A stretch of 64,000 nucleotides of DNA from DATCDE01 sp038252405. GTDB lineage: Bacteria; Actinomycetota; Actinomycetes; Prado026. This document shows, piece after piece, positions 35,295-43,083 of this stretch (position 1 is the first letter of the stretch; every line of letters begins with the position of its first letter). The notes below the pieces were generated by a model that worked only from the letters and a program-made list of their open reading frames with translations, was not told the origin of the DNA and searched no databases. The position numbers and the translations under genes are program-made. The stretch is from NCBI GenBank assembly GCA_038252405.1, contig JBBSAJ010000011.1, positions 12,711 to 76,710 of the forward strand. The letters run 5' to 3'.

Positions 35295-36664
35295 CGGACC
35301 TCGCCGGTGCCCACGAGCTCGTCGACCGCCTGCGCGAACAGCCCGGTGTGCAGGTCGACGTCCGCACGGCTGGTGTCGGGGCACATCAGCGCCATGTTGT
35401 GGAACGGCGTGATCAGCACTCCGCGGTTGACCAGGTACAGGTGCAGGAACTCGTCGAGGTCGTCGTCGCTGGACGCCGCGGACGAGCTGCCGTCGCGCGG
35501 GGCGGGCGCGGCGAACCGGTACTCCGACCGGGCCCCCAGCTGGCTGACCGACCAGGCCACGCCGGTGCGGTCGATGGTCTCCTGCACCCCGCGGGTGAAC
35601 TCGGTGGCCAGGTCGACCATCCGGGCGAACGCCTCCTCGGTGAGCACCTGCTCGAGGGTGGCGCGCATGGCCGCGACCGACAGCGCGTTGCCGGCCAGGG
35701 TGCCGCCGACGCCGCCGACGTCCACCAGGTCGGCCTCGGGGTGGGCCTGGATCCGGCGGGCGACGTCCTCGCTGATGCCGTAGGCGCCGCTCGGGATGCC
35801 GCCGCCGATGCTCTTGCCGATGATGAAGAGGTCCGGCTGCAGGCCCCACGCGCGGGTCGCACCGCCGGCGCCGGCCGAGATCGTGTGGGTCTCGTCGATC
35901 ATCAGCAGCGCGCCGTACCGGGTGGCCAGCTCGCGCAGCCCCGCCAGGAACCCCGGTTCGGGCAGCACGATGCCGATGTTGGTCAGCGCCGGCTCGGTGA
36001 GGATGGCCGCGACGTCGCCGTGGGCGAGCTGGGCCTCGACGCCGGCCAGGTCGTTGAACTCGGCCACCCGCGTGGTCACGTCGAGGGCTACCGGCGCACC
36101 GACGTTGCCGGGGCGGGCGACCGCCTCGCCGTCCGGCCCGGGGACGGCGAACGCCTCGTCGACCGAGCCGTGGTAGCAGTAGGCGAAGGTGAGGATCTTG
36201 GGCCGGCCGGTCGCGAGCCGGGCCAGCCGGATCGCCCAGCGGTTGGCGTCGGTGGCCGTCAACGTGAACGACCACAGCGGCAGCCCGAACCGCCGGGTCA
36301 GCTCGGCGCCGACCCACTCCGCGTCGGCGGTCGGCAGCATGGTGGTGACACCGCCGAGGCGACCCATCCGCTCGGTGACCGCCTCGACGGTGGCCCGGGG
36401 GCTGTGGCCGGCCATCGCCCCGGTGTCGCCGAGGGCGAAGTCGACGTACTCGTGGCCGTCGACGTCGGTGATGCGGTTGCCGTGCGCCCGGTCGAGGTAG
36501 AGCGGGAACCCGCCGCTCCACTTGGCCATCCAGGTCATCGGGACCCGGCCGAACAGGTGCCCGGCCGAGTCGAACAGCTCCTGGGCCCGGGGGTGCGCGG
36601 CCGCATAGGTCAGGCGCTCGCGGGCGATGAGGGCAGTCAGGCGGGGGCGGTCGATGGTGGTCAT
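35291..36664 (-). CDS. Class III aminotransferase family protein
   Basis: A 457-residue fold-type I PLP enzyme of the glutamate-1-semialdehyde aminomutase/beta-amino acid aminotransferase branch. Visible are GHEYVDFALGDTGAMAGHSP, the cofactor Asp in LLMIDETHT (D257) and the Schiff-base Lys in IIGKSIGGG (K284). It starts the four-gene operon and presumably removes or shuffles the amino group of the substrate, after which the two SDRs act. An Asp/Ser-rich insertion lies at about 395-410. The ATG at 36664 coincides with the predicted transcription start, so the mRNA is probably leaderless. Confidence 0.9.
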   Translation of the reverse strand: MTTIDRPRLTALIARERLTYAAAHPRAQELFDSAGHLFGRVPMTWMAKWSGGFPLYLDRAHGNRITDVDGHEYVDFALGDTGAMAGHSPRATVEAVTERMGRLGGVTTMLPTADAEWVGAELTRRFGLPLWSFTLTATDANRWAIRLARLATGRPKILTFAYCYHGSVDEAFAVPGPDGEAVARPGNVGAPVALDVTTRVAEFNDLAGVEAQLAHGDVAAILTEPALTNIGIVLPEPGFLAGLRELATRYGALLMIDETHTISAGAGGATRAWGLQPDLFIIGKSIGGGIPSGAYGISEDVARRIQAHPEADLVDVGGVGGTLAGNALSVAAMRATLEQVLTEEAFARMVDLATEFTRGVQETIDRTGVAWSVSQLGARSEYRFAAPAPRDGSSSAASSDDDLDEFLHLYLVNRGVLITPFHNMALMCPDTSRADVDLHTGLFAQAVDELVGTGEVR

Positions 36665-36670
36665 GTCGGG

Positions 36671-36699
36671 ACTGTGACGTTTGATTCACAATCTGTCAA
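36671..36699 (-). promoter_or_regulatory. Promoter of the aminotransferase operon with palindrome in the spacer
   Basis: On the minus strand TTGACA (36699-36694), a 17-nt spacer and CACAGT (36676-36671) precede the ATG at 36664 by 6 nt. GATT-gtg-AATC (36683-36693) sits inside the spacer, where a bound regulator would block or remodel the promoter. The -35 box overlaps the stop codon region of the K+ channel gene. Confidence 0.55.
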
Positions 36700-38426
36700 G
36701 CGTCATTGACTTTCGATTCGGAAGTCACGGCGCCGGCCGTGGTACGCCGCAGCTGTCGGCCCAGCCAGGTCGTCGGGACCTGCTCCCCCGTGATCACGTA
36801 GGACGCCGTGGCGGCGTCCCGCAGGGTCGTATCCAGGGCGCGCCGGGCGCCCGGCCGGCCGGCCAGCAGCAGCTCATCGCCCAGCTGGACCGTCCGGTCG
36901 AGCCCGGGGGCGAGCAGCTGCTCACCGGCGCGCACGACCCGCAGCGGGACGGCGTCCAGCGGACGACTGCGGTCGTCCGGGCGGCGCAGCAGGTCCTCGA
37001 GCGGCACCCGGGCGTCCGCCAGCCGGCCGGCCAGCGCCGGCGCCCCGACTGCCGTGAGGTCGACCTGCCAGGTGGTGGGCACCCGGCTCCCGCAGCAGCG
37101 GGTCAACCGGTCGAGCAGCCGGCCGGCCCACGCGTCGTCGCGGCCGCGCACGTCGCGGAGGAACGCCCACAGGGTGGGGCTGCCCAACCTGGCCAGCACC
37201 TCGTGGGCGATCACCTCGGCGGCGACGAGCAGCACGTCGGGGCTCAGCGCGCGAAACAGCGGCGCGTTCGCCGGGTCGTTCTGCCGGGCGATCACGAACA
37301 GCTGCGGGTTGCGTCGCCGGGCCAGCTGGAGCGCGCTGAGGTTGAGCTGGTCGTCGTCCGCGGCGGCCACGAACCCGACGGCTCCGGCCAGCGCGGTGTG
37401 CAGCTCGTCGCCCAGGTCGGGGCCGTCCTCGGCGGCCACGTCGTCGACGTCCACGATGCCCACCTGCAGGCCGTCGGCGCGCAGGTCCGCCGTCACCTCC
37501 CGGCCGAACCGGCTGGTCGACAGCACCACCCACGGCCCGCGGGGCGGGGGCTCCTGACGGGGCGGCAGCTCGCTGCCGGGCGGGCTGGTCAGCCAGTCGG
37601 TCAGCTGGTAGGTCGCGGGGGCGCGCAGCGCCACCCGCAGGTGGTCGCCGAAGTCGTCGTAGGGGTTGACCACCGCCGGCGTCCCGAAGTCGCGCATCCG
37701 CCGGGCGATCGACGGCGACACGGTGCGGGCCACCACCGGCAGGTCGGGCCGGAGCAGGGCGGCCGCCATGACGACCGACAGGTTCGCGGCGTCATCGTTC
37801 GTCAGGGCCAGGACGCCGGCGCAGCTGCGGTGCGCGAGCCCGGCGTGCCGGAGGTTCTCGGTGACTCTGGCGTCGCCCGCCAGACCCGGCACGTCGGAGC
37901 GGAACGACTCGACGTCCAAGGTGTCCACCCGGTCCTGGGCGAGGTCGACGACCGTGAACCGCCGTCCGTCGGCGTCCAGCGCCTGCCCCACGATCTGCCC
38001 GGTCTGCCCGTACCCCGCCAGCAGCAGGAACGGCTCGCGCAGCCGGGCGACCCGCCGGCCGAACCGCTGGCCGGCGAGCGCCTGCCGGAAGCCTCGGTCC
38101 TGGACCAGCGCGAGCAGCGACCCGATCGCGTAGGCCCACCCGATCACGCTCAGGTAGATGGAGAAGGTCACCCACATCCGCTGGGCCGCCGTGAGGGCGT
38201 GCGGGATCTCGCCGAAGCCGATCGTGGTGGCCGTGTAGCTCATGAAGTACAGCGCGTCGAAGAAGCTCATCCGCCACGGCTGGCCGTTGGCGTCGACCCC
38301 TGGCACGAGGGTGAGCCCCAGCACGCTCACCGAGAAGATCACAACGAGCACGATGAGCGGAGCGCGCATCCGCCTCAGGATCAGGAAGATCGTGCTCGAG
38401 GTCTGGACCTCCGGCGGCCTGGCCAT
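36696..38426 (-). CDS. Potassium channel with TrkA/RCK NAD-binding domains
   Basis: A 576-residue protein. Two membrane helices flank a pore loop with the filter TATTIGFGE (about residue 68), a K+-channel type signature. A further helix leads to two TrkA-N/RCK domains (first LLLAGYGQTGQIVGQ near 143; second PWVVLSTSRFGREV near 310) and a C-terminal TrkA-C-like part (RVVRAGEQLLAPGLDRTVQLGDELLLAG). The RCK ring gates the pore in response to ligands. The upstream DUF6394 gene is 8 bp away, a recurring pairing. Confidence 0.9.
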   Translation of the reverse strand: MARPPEVQTSSTIFLILRRMRAPLIVLVVIFSVSVLGLTLVPGVDANGQPWRMSFFDALYFMSYTATTIGFGEIPHALTAAQRMWVTFSIYLSVIGWAYAIGSLLALVQDRGFRQALAGQRFGRRVARLREPFLLLAGYGQTGQIVGQALDADGRRFTVVDLAQDRVDTLDVESFRSDVPGLAGDARVTENLRHAGLAHRSCAGVLALTNDDAANLSVVMAAALLRPDLPVVARTVSPSIARRMRDFGTPAVVNPYDDFGDHLRVALRAPATYQLTDWLTSPPGSELPPRQEPPPRGPWVVLSTSRFGREVTADLRADGLQVGIVDVDDVAAEDGPDLGDELHTALAGAVGFVAAADDDQLNLSALQLARRRNPQLFVIARQNDPANAPLFRALSPDVLLVAAEVIAHEVLARLGSPTLWAFLRDVRGRDDAWAGRLLDRLTRCCGSRVPTTWQVDLTAVGAPALAGRLADARVPLEDLLRRPDDRSRPLDAVPLRVVRAGEQLLAPGLDRTVQLGDELLLAGRPGARRALDTTLRDAATASYVITGEQVPTTWLGRQLRRTTAGAVTSESKVNDA

Positions 38427-38434
38427 GACGACGG

Positions 38435-38821
38435 CTAACGGCGCTGGAACGAGACGGTCTCGGACACCAGGAGCACGACCGACACCACGTTGGCGAACAA
38501 CGCACCGGCCGCCAGCGACACCACGCTGGCCATCGACTCGCCGGTCATCCCGCCGGCCGAGACGTGCGAGACGTACGCCCACACGACCGCCGCGGCGATC
38601 AGCTGCAGGTCGGCGACCAGGCTGGTGGCCAGGTGGACGGCGCCCATCTGGGTCCGGTCGCCGAACTTCAGCACGGTGGCGATCAGGTTGACCACGATGG
38701 CGGCGAACAGCTCGTAGACGTTGTGCAGCTTCGGGTCGGAGATGTCGCCGATGAAGAAGCCGAAGTTCAGCGTCGCGGCGAGCAGCACGAAGAACCCGAA
38801 GATCACCTTCTCGAGGTTCAT
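38435..38821 (-). CDS. DUF6394 family membrane protein
   Basis: A 128-residue protein with four hydrophobic helices. It starts MNLEKVIFGFFVLLAATLNFGFFIGDI and includes ELFAAIVVNLIATVLKFGDRTQMGAVHLATSLVADLQLIAAAVVW, a combination I recognise as DUF6394. It is transcribed just ahead of the K+ channel gene (8-bp gap) and is likely an auxiliary subunit or partner, though this has not been shown. The intergenic repeat at 38911-38976 lies upstream. Confidence 0.85.
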   Translation of the reverse strand: MNLEKVIFGFFVLLAATLNFGFFIGDISDPKLHNVYELFAAIVVNLIATVLKFGDRTQMGAVHLATSLVADLQLIAAAVVWAYVSHVSAGGMTGESMASVVSLAAGALFANVVSVVLLVSETVSFQRR

Positions 38822-38910
38822 CCCGTCCTCCCGCCCCCGCGCGCGGTCACGATCACGACTTCATCGTGGGCTGCCCGGGCCCCCGCCGACAGGGGGACAA
38901 CGGCCCGTCC

Positions 38911-38976
38911 GGACGCCGTCCATGAAGGGTGGGATGTTGCGGCCTTGCGCTCAGAAGGGCACCTTCATGCGGAAGG
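38911..38976. repeat. Dispersed hairpin repeat, family 2, copy A
   Basis: CATGAAGG and CCTTCATG arms enclose a GC-rich centre. A 23-nt block starting at about 38922 is shared exactly with the inverse of copy B (46207-46275), and the CAGAAGGGCACCTTCATGCG half recurs in copy C (46287-46345). It lies downstream of the larA-like gene. Confidence 0.75.
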
Positions 38977-39019
38977 GGGCGGGTCTGCGGAAGGGGGCGG
39001 GTCAGCGGAGGGGGGCGGG

Positions 39020-40282
39020 TCAGCGGAGGCGGAACAGCACCTCGCCGGCCTGCGGGACCACGAGGGTTTGCGGGTCGGCCGCCCAGCCGGCCACGTCGAC
39101 GTCCGCCGGGTCGAGGTAGTCGAGGTTCACCGAGCGGACGACGTCCTCGGGGATCCCGGTCGCCAGCGTCACGGTGACCCGGTCGCGCTCCCCGTGGACG
39201 GCGTCCCAGGTGCCCGCGCCGCGCAGGTGGGTGGAGTGCGCGAGGTCGCCCCACGGGACGCCGGCGAACCGGTCCCACTGGCCGAGGAAGTAGTCCCGGC
39301 AGTGGTAGCCGATCTCGAGGATCCGTGGGTGCATGGCCGACACCTCGGTGATGTGCGGGGCGTAGAGCACCACCTGGCCGCCCTCGTCGACGACCGGCTC
39401 CACCTTGTAGAAGCCCTTCGCACCGGTCCACAGGTCCTGGTACTTCTCCGGGACCACCGACAGCACCCGGCGCACCGGCGCATCGAGGTACCGCACGTGC
39501 ACCTGCGCGGAGACGTCCGCGGCCGCCGCCCAGGACACCTCGGGCGGCCCGAACGCGGCGGCGTGCAGCGCCCCGGTGCCGGACTGGGCCACCACGCACA
39601 GCGCGTGCCGCTCGCCGGGCACCAGTGCCGCGGCCTCGTCGATGAGCGCGCGCACCGGGGTGGTCCCCCGGGTGCCGATGATCTCGGCGCTGGAGATCAG
39701 CGCGCCAAGCCAGTGCGACACGTCGATGACGTCCTGGGCGGCCACCCCGGGGAACAGGTACTTGTTGCCACCGGAGAAGCCCACCACCTCGTGCGGAAAC
39801 ACCGGTCCGACGATGAGCGTCACGTCGTGCTCGACGACGGCCCGGTTGAGCCGGACGTCGACGTCGCGGGCCAGCCGCCCGCCGGACAGCCCGGCCAGCC
39901 GCTGCGCGCCGATGGTGCCGACGCTCGCGAAGGTCCGCGGGTCCCACCACTCGTGGTTGAGCACCCGCACGCCCGGATAGGTCTCCTCCAGCGCGCCGGC
40001 CCGGAAGCCGAGGTGCCGGGCCAGCGCCGGCTCGTCCATGGCCGCGTGGGTGCCGAGCGCCACGAGCACGGTCACCCGGCTGGCCCGTCCGCGGGCCGCG
40101 TCGGTCAGCGCAGCCAGGAGCAGCGGCAGCGGGCAGCTGCGGGTCGCGTCCGGGACGAGCACGCACAGGCTGCGCCCGTCGAGGTCGAGCGCGGCAACCT
40201 GCTCGTGGACGAAGGCCCGGACCTCGGCCGGGTCGAGCACGCCGTCCGGCCCACCGATCATGGGCACGCCCGCAGGGGTCAT
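39020..40282 (-). CDS. LarA-family nickel-pincer enzyme (probable hydroxy-acid/hexonate C2 epimerase)
   Basis: A 420-residue LarA homologue. Residues corresponding in kind and spacing to the lactate racemase active site are present: D45 and R48 in PDATRS, H79 in LGTHAAM, H164 and K174 in FPHEVVGFSGGNKYLFPG, and H190 in DVSHW. The family uses a covalently bound nickel-pincer nucleotide to move a hydride at an alpha-hydroxy carbon. The divergent neighbours encode uronate isomerase, hexonate oxidoreductase and a sugar kinase, so the substrate is probably D-mannonate/D-gluconate rather than lactate. No larB, larC or larE is in the window. Confidence 0.85.
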   Translation of the reverse strand: MTPAGVPMIGGPDGVLDPAEVRAFVHEQVAALDLDGRSLCVLVPDATRSCPLPLLLAALTDAARGRASRVTVLVALGTHAAMDEPALARHLGFRAGALEETYPGVRVLNHEWWDPRTFASVGTIGAQRLAGLSGGRLARDVDVRLNRAVVEHDVTLIVGPVFPHEVVGFSGGNKYLFPGVAAQDVIDVSHWLGALISSAEIIGTRGTTPVRALIDEAAALVPGERHALCVVAQSGTGALHAAAFGPPEVSWAAAADVSAQVHVRYLDAPVRRVLSVVPEKYQDLWTGAKGFYKVEPVVDEGGQVVLYAPHITEVSAMHPRILEIGYHCRDYFLGQWDRFAGVPWGDLAHSTHLRGAGTWDAVHGERDRVTVTLATGIPEDVVRSVNLDYLDPADVDVAGWAADPQTLVVPQAGEVLFRLR

Positions 40283-40301
40283 GACCCCACCCTGCGTCCC
40301 G

Positions 40302-40315
40302 GCCTCGGCCGAGGC
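40302..40315. promoter_or_regulatory. 14-bp palindrome in the divergent larA-like/uxaC promoter region
   Basis: GCCTCGGCCGAGGC is a perfect palindrome 20 nt before the larA-like ATG and 55 nt before uxaC, the right place for a shared operator. No regulator gene is next to it. Confidence 0.4.
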
Positions 40316-40369
40316 AACCACCGGGGGGGCCGATTGCTCCCCGGCGCGGCGGGACCGAGGATGGCCAGC

Positions 40370-41791
40370 ATGACGATCACCGCGGCGCCGCTGGCCCCGC
40401 ACCCGGACCGGCTGCTGCCGGCCGAGCCGGGCGCCAGGGCGGTGGCCCGGCGGCTGTACGAGGCGGTCCGCGGACTGCCGATCATCTCCCCGCACGGGCA
40501 CGTGGACCCTCGGCTGCTGCTCGACGACCAGCCGTTCCCCGACCCCGCCACGCTGTTCGTCACCCCCGACCACTACGTGACCCGGCTGCTGCACGCGAAC
40601 GGCGTCCCCCTCGACGAGCTCGGGGTCGGCCGCGGCCCGCTGTCCGAGGCCGCGGCCCGCGGCGTCTGGCAGCAGCTGTGCACCCACTGGCCGGACTTCC
40701 GGGGCACCCCGGTCCGGTCCTGGCTGGAGGCCGAGCTCGCGGAGATCTTCGGCGTCCGGGTGCGGCCCTCGGCCCAGACGGCGGACGCGGTCTACGACCA
40801 GGTGGCCGAGCGGCTCGGGCAGGACGCCTACCGGCCACGGGCCCTGTTCGAGCGGTTCGGCATCTCGGTGCTGGCCACCACGGACGACCCGTGCGACGAC
40901 CTCGCGACGCACGCGGCGCTGGCCGCCGACCCGACCTGGCCGCACCGGGTGCTGCCGACGTTCCGGCCGGACCGCTACCTCGAGCCGGCCGCCGCCGGCT
41001 GGGCCGCGCTGGTGGGCCGGCTCGGCGACGTGGCCGGCGTCGACACCGGCAGCTACGCCGGCTGGGTCGCGGCCATGGAGGCCCGCCGGGCGTACTTCCG
41101 GGCGCACGGCGCGGTCTCGACCGACCACAGCCACGAGGACGTCGGCACCGAGCCGCTGGACGCCGCCGACGCCGAGCGCGTCTACGCGACGGCGCTGGCC
41201 GGCCGGGTCGACCCGGCCGCGGCCACCGCGCTGCGCCGGCACATGCTGCTGGAGATGGCCCGGATGGCCACCGAGGACGGCCTCACCATGACGCTGCACC
41301 CCGGCGTCCGGCGCAACCACCACCGGCCGACGCTCGCGGCGTTCGGGCCGGACACCGGCCACGACGTCCCGCTGCGCGCCGATTTCACCGACCCGCTGCG
41401 GCCGCTGCTCGAGCGGTTCGGCACCCACCCGAACCTCACCCTCGTGCTGTTCACCCTCGACGAGACGGCGTTCTCCCGCGAGCTGGCCCCGCTGGCCGGG
41501 TTCTACCCGTCGGTCTTCGTGGGCGCCCCCTGGTGGTTCCTCGACGCGCCGGACGCGGTGCGCCGGTTCCGGCGGGCGGTGACCGAGACGGCCGGCTTCG
41601 CCAAGACCTCGGGGTTCGTCGACGACACCCGGGCGTTCTGCTCGATCCCGGCCCGGCACGACATGGCCCGGCGGCTGGACTCCGGCTTCCTGGCCGGGCT
41701 CGTGGTCGAGCACCGGCTGGACGAGGACGAGGCGCTGGAGACGGCCGTCGACCTGGTGGTCGGCCGCCCGACCGCCGTGTTCGGCCTGTGA
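40370..41791 (+). CDS. uxaC: Glucuronate isomerase
   Basis: A 473-residue metal-dependent uronate isomerase of the amidohydrolase superfamily. It has ISPHGHVDPRLL (H-x-H metal ligands near residue 40), ISVLATTDDPCDDL, the TLHPGVRRNHHRP block and PWWFLDAPDAV near the end, as in UxaC. It converts D-glucuronate to D-fructuronate (or galacturonate to tagaturonate). ATG at 40370 is preferred over 40361 because GAGG at 40357-40360 is then properly spaced. First gene of a three-gene operon with GTGA/ATGA overlaps; no uxuA dehydratase follows. Confidence 0.92.
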   Translation: MTITAAPLAPHPDRLLPAEPGARAVARRLYEAVRGLPIISPHGHVDPRLLLDDQPFPDPATLFVTPDHYVTRLLHANGVPLDELGVGRGPLSEAAARGVWQQLCTHWPDFRGTPVRSWLEAELAEIFGVRVRPSAQTADAVYDQVAERLGQDAYRPRALFERFGISVLATTDDPCDDLATHAALAADPTWPHRVLPTFRPDRYLEPAAAGWAALVGRLGDVAGVDTGSYAGWVAAMEARRAYFRAHGAVSTDHSHEDVGTEPLDAADAERVYATALAGRVDPAAATALRRHMLLEMARMATEDGLTMTLHPGVRRNHHRPTLAAFGPDTGHDVPLRADFTDPLRPLLERFGTHPNLTLVLFTLDETAFSRELAPLAGFYPSVFVGAPWWFLDAPDAVRRFRRAVTETAGFAKTSGFVDDTRAFCSIPARHDMARRLDSGFLAGLVVEHRLDEDEALETAVDLVVGRPTAVFGL

Positions 41792-43083
41792 GCCGGCCGT
41801 CGGTCCGGCTGAGCCGGACCGCGCCGGCACCGCCCGTGCGCGTCGTCCACCTCGGGCTGGGCAGCTTCTTCCGGGCCCACCAGGCCTGGTACACCCACCA
41901 CTCCCCGGACGCCGCCGAGTGGGGCATCGCCGCGTTCGCTGGCCGCTCGGCCGCCCTCGCCGAGGCGCTGGCCGCGCAGGACGGCCTCTACACGCTGGTC
42001 ACCAGGGCCGCCGACGGTGACCGGTTCGAGGTGGTCGGCAGCGTGTCCGCGGCGCACGCCGCCGCCGACCACGAGGCGTGGCTTCGCCACCTGGCCTCTC
42101 CCGACGTCGCGGTGGTGACCCTCACGGTGACCGAGGCGGGGTACCGGCCGGGCCCGGGGAGCGCGGCCGAGCGGCTGCTCGCCGGCCTGGTGGCCAGGCG
42201 GGACGCCGACGCCGGACCGCTCACGCTGCTGCCGTGCGACAACCTCGCGCACAACGGCGCCGTGCTCGCCCGCGCCGTCACTGGGCTCGCCGAGCGGGCC
42301 GACCCGACGCTGCTGCCGTGGCTGACCTCGTCGGTCGCGTTCGCGACCACCATGGTCGACCGGATCACCCCGCGCACGACGGACGACGACGTGCGGGCGG
42401 TCACCGCGGCCACCGGGGTGGACGACGCCGTCCCCGTCGTCACCGAGCCGTTCAGCGAGTGGGTCGTCAGCGGGGCCTTCCCCGCGGGCCGACCGTCGTG
42501 GGAGGCGGCCGGCGCGCTGCTCACCGACGACCTCGCGCCGTTCGAGCAGCGCAAGCTGTGGCTGCTCAACGGGGCGCACTCGCTGCTCGCCTACGCGGGC
42601 TCGCTGCGGGGCGCGGTCACCGTGGCCGACGCGGTGGCCGACCCGGTGGTCCGCCGCTGGCTGGCGGCCTGGTGGGACGAGGCGTCGGTGCACCTGCCCC
42701 AGCCGGCGGCCGAGCTGACGGCGTACCGGGCCGCGCTGCTCGGCCGGTTCGCGAACCCGCGGATGCAGCACCGGCTCGCCCAGATCGCCGCGGACGGCTC
42801 GCAGAAGCTGCCGGAGCGGATCCTCCCCGCGCTGCGGGCCGAGCGCGCGGCCGGGCGGCTGCCGGAGGGTGCGACGATCGCGCTGGCTGCCTGGGTCTGC
42901 CACCTGCGCGGCGCCGGGCCGCCGGTGGACGACGTCCGAGCGCAGGAGTACCTGCCGCTGGCCAGCGGGCCGCTGCCCGAGGCCACCCGCCGGGTGCTGG
43001 CCGCCCTCGACCCCGAGGCCGGCGCCGACCTCGAGCTGGTCACCGCCGTGGCCGCCGTCACGAAGGAGCTGGGCCCCTCATGA
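41788..43083 (+). CDS. Mannitol dehydrogenase family protein (fructuronate reductase-like)
   Basis: A 431-residue long-chain polyol dehydrogenase. The N-terminal cofactor loop reads HLGLGSFFRAHQAWY (about 21-35), and the catalytic K-x5-N-x2-H signature is KLWLLNGAH (about 252-260). In uronate pathways this family reduces fructuronate to mannonate or tagaturonate to altronate with NADH. The neighbouring uxaC makes the mannonate branch most likely. GTG at 41788 overlaps the uxaC stop and its own stop overlaps the kinase start, so the three proteins are co-translated. Confidence 0.9.
   Translation: MSRPSVRLSRTAPAPPVRVVHLGLGSFFRAHQAWYTHHSPDAAEWGIAAFAGRSAALAEALAAQDGLYTLVTRAADGDRFEVVGSVSAAHAAADHEAWLRHLASPDVAVVTLTVTEAGYRPGPGSAAERLLAGLVARRDADAGPLTLLPCDNLAHNGAVLARAVTGLAERADPTLLPWLTSSVAFATTMVDRITPRTTDDDVRAVTAATGVDDAVPVVTEPFSEWVVSGAFPAGRPSWEAAGALLTDDLAPFEQRKLWLLNGAHSLLAYAGSLRGAVTVADAVADPVVRRWLAAWWDEASVHLPQPAAELTAYRAALLGRFANPRMQHRLAQIAADGSQKLPERILPALRAERAAGRLPEGATIALAAWVCHLRGAGPPVDDVRAQEYLPLASGPLPEATRRVLAALDPEAGADLELVTAVAAVTKELGPS

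Noticed and set aside
36921..37533. Minus-strand Arg-rich frame inside the K+ channel gene
   Set aside because: Shadow in another frame with no start site or motif; the channel frame is continuous.
39020..40282. Simple annotation as lactate racemase
   Set aside because: Active-site residues are those of the whole LarA family; the uronate genes beside it argue for a different hydroxy acid.
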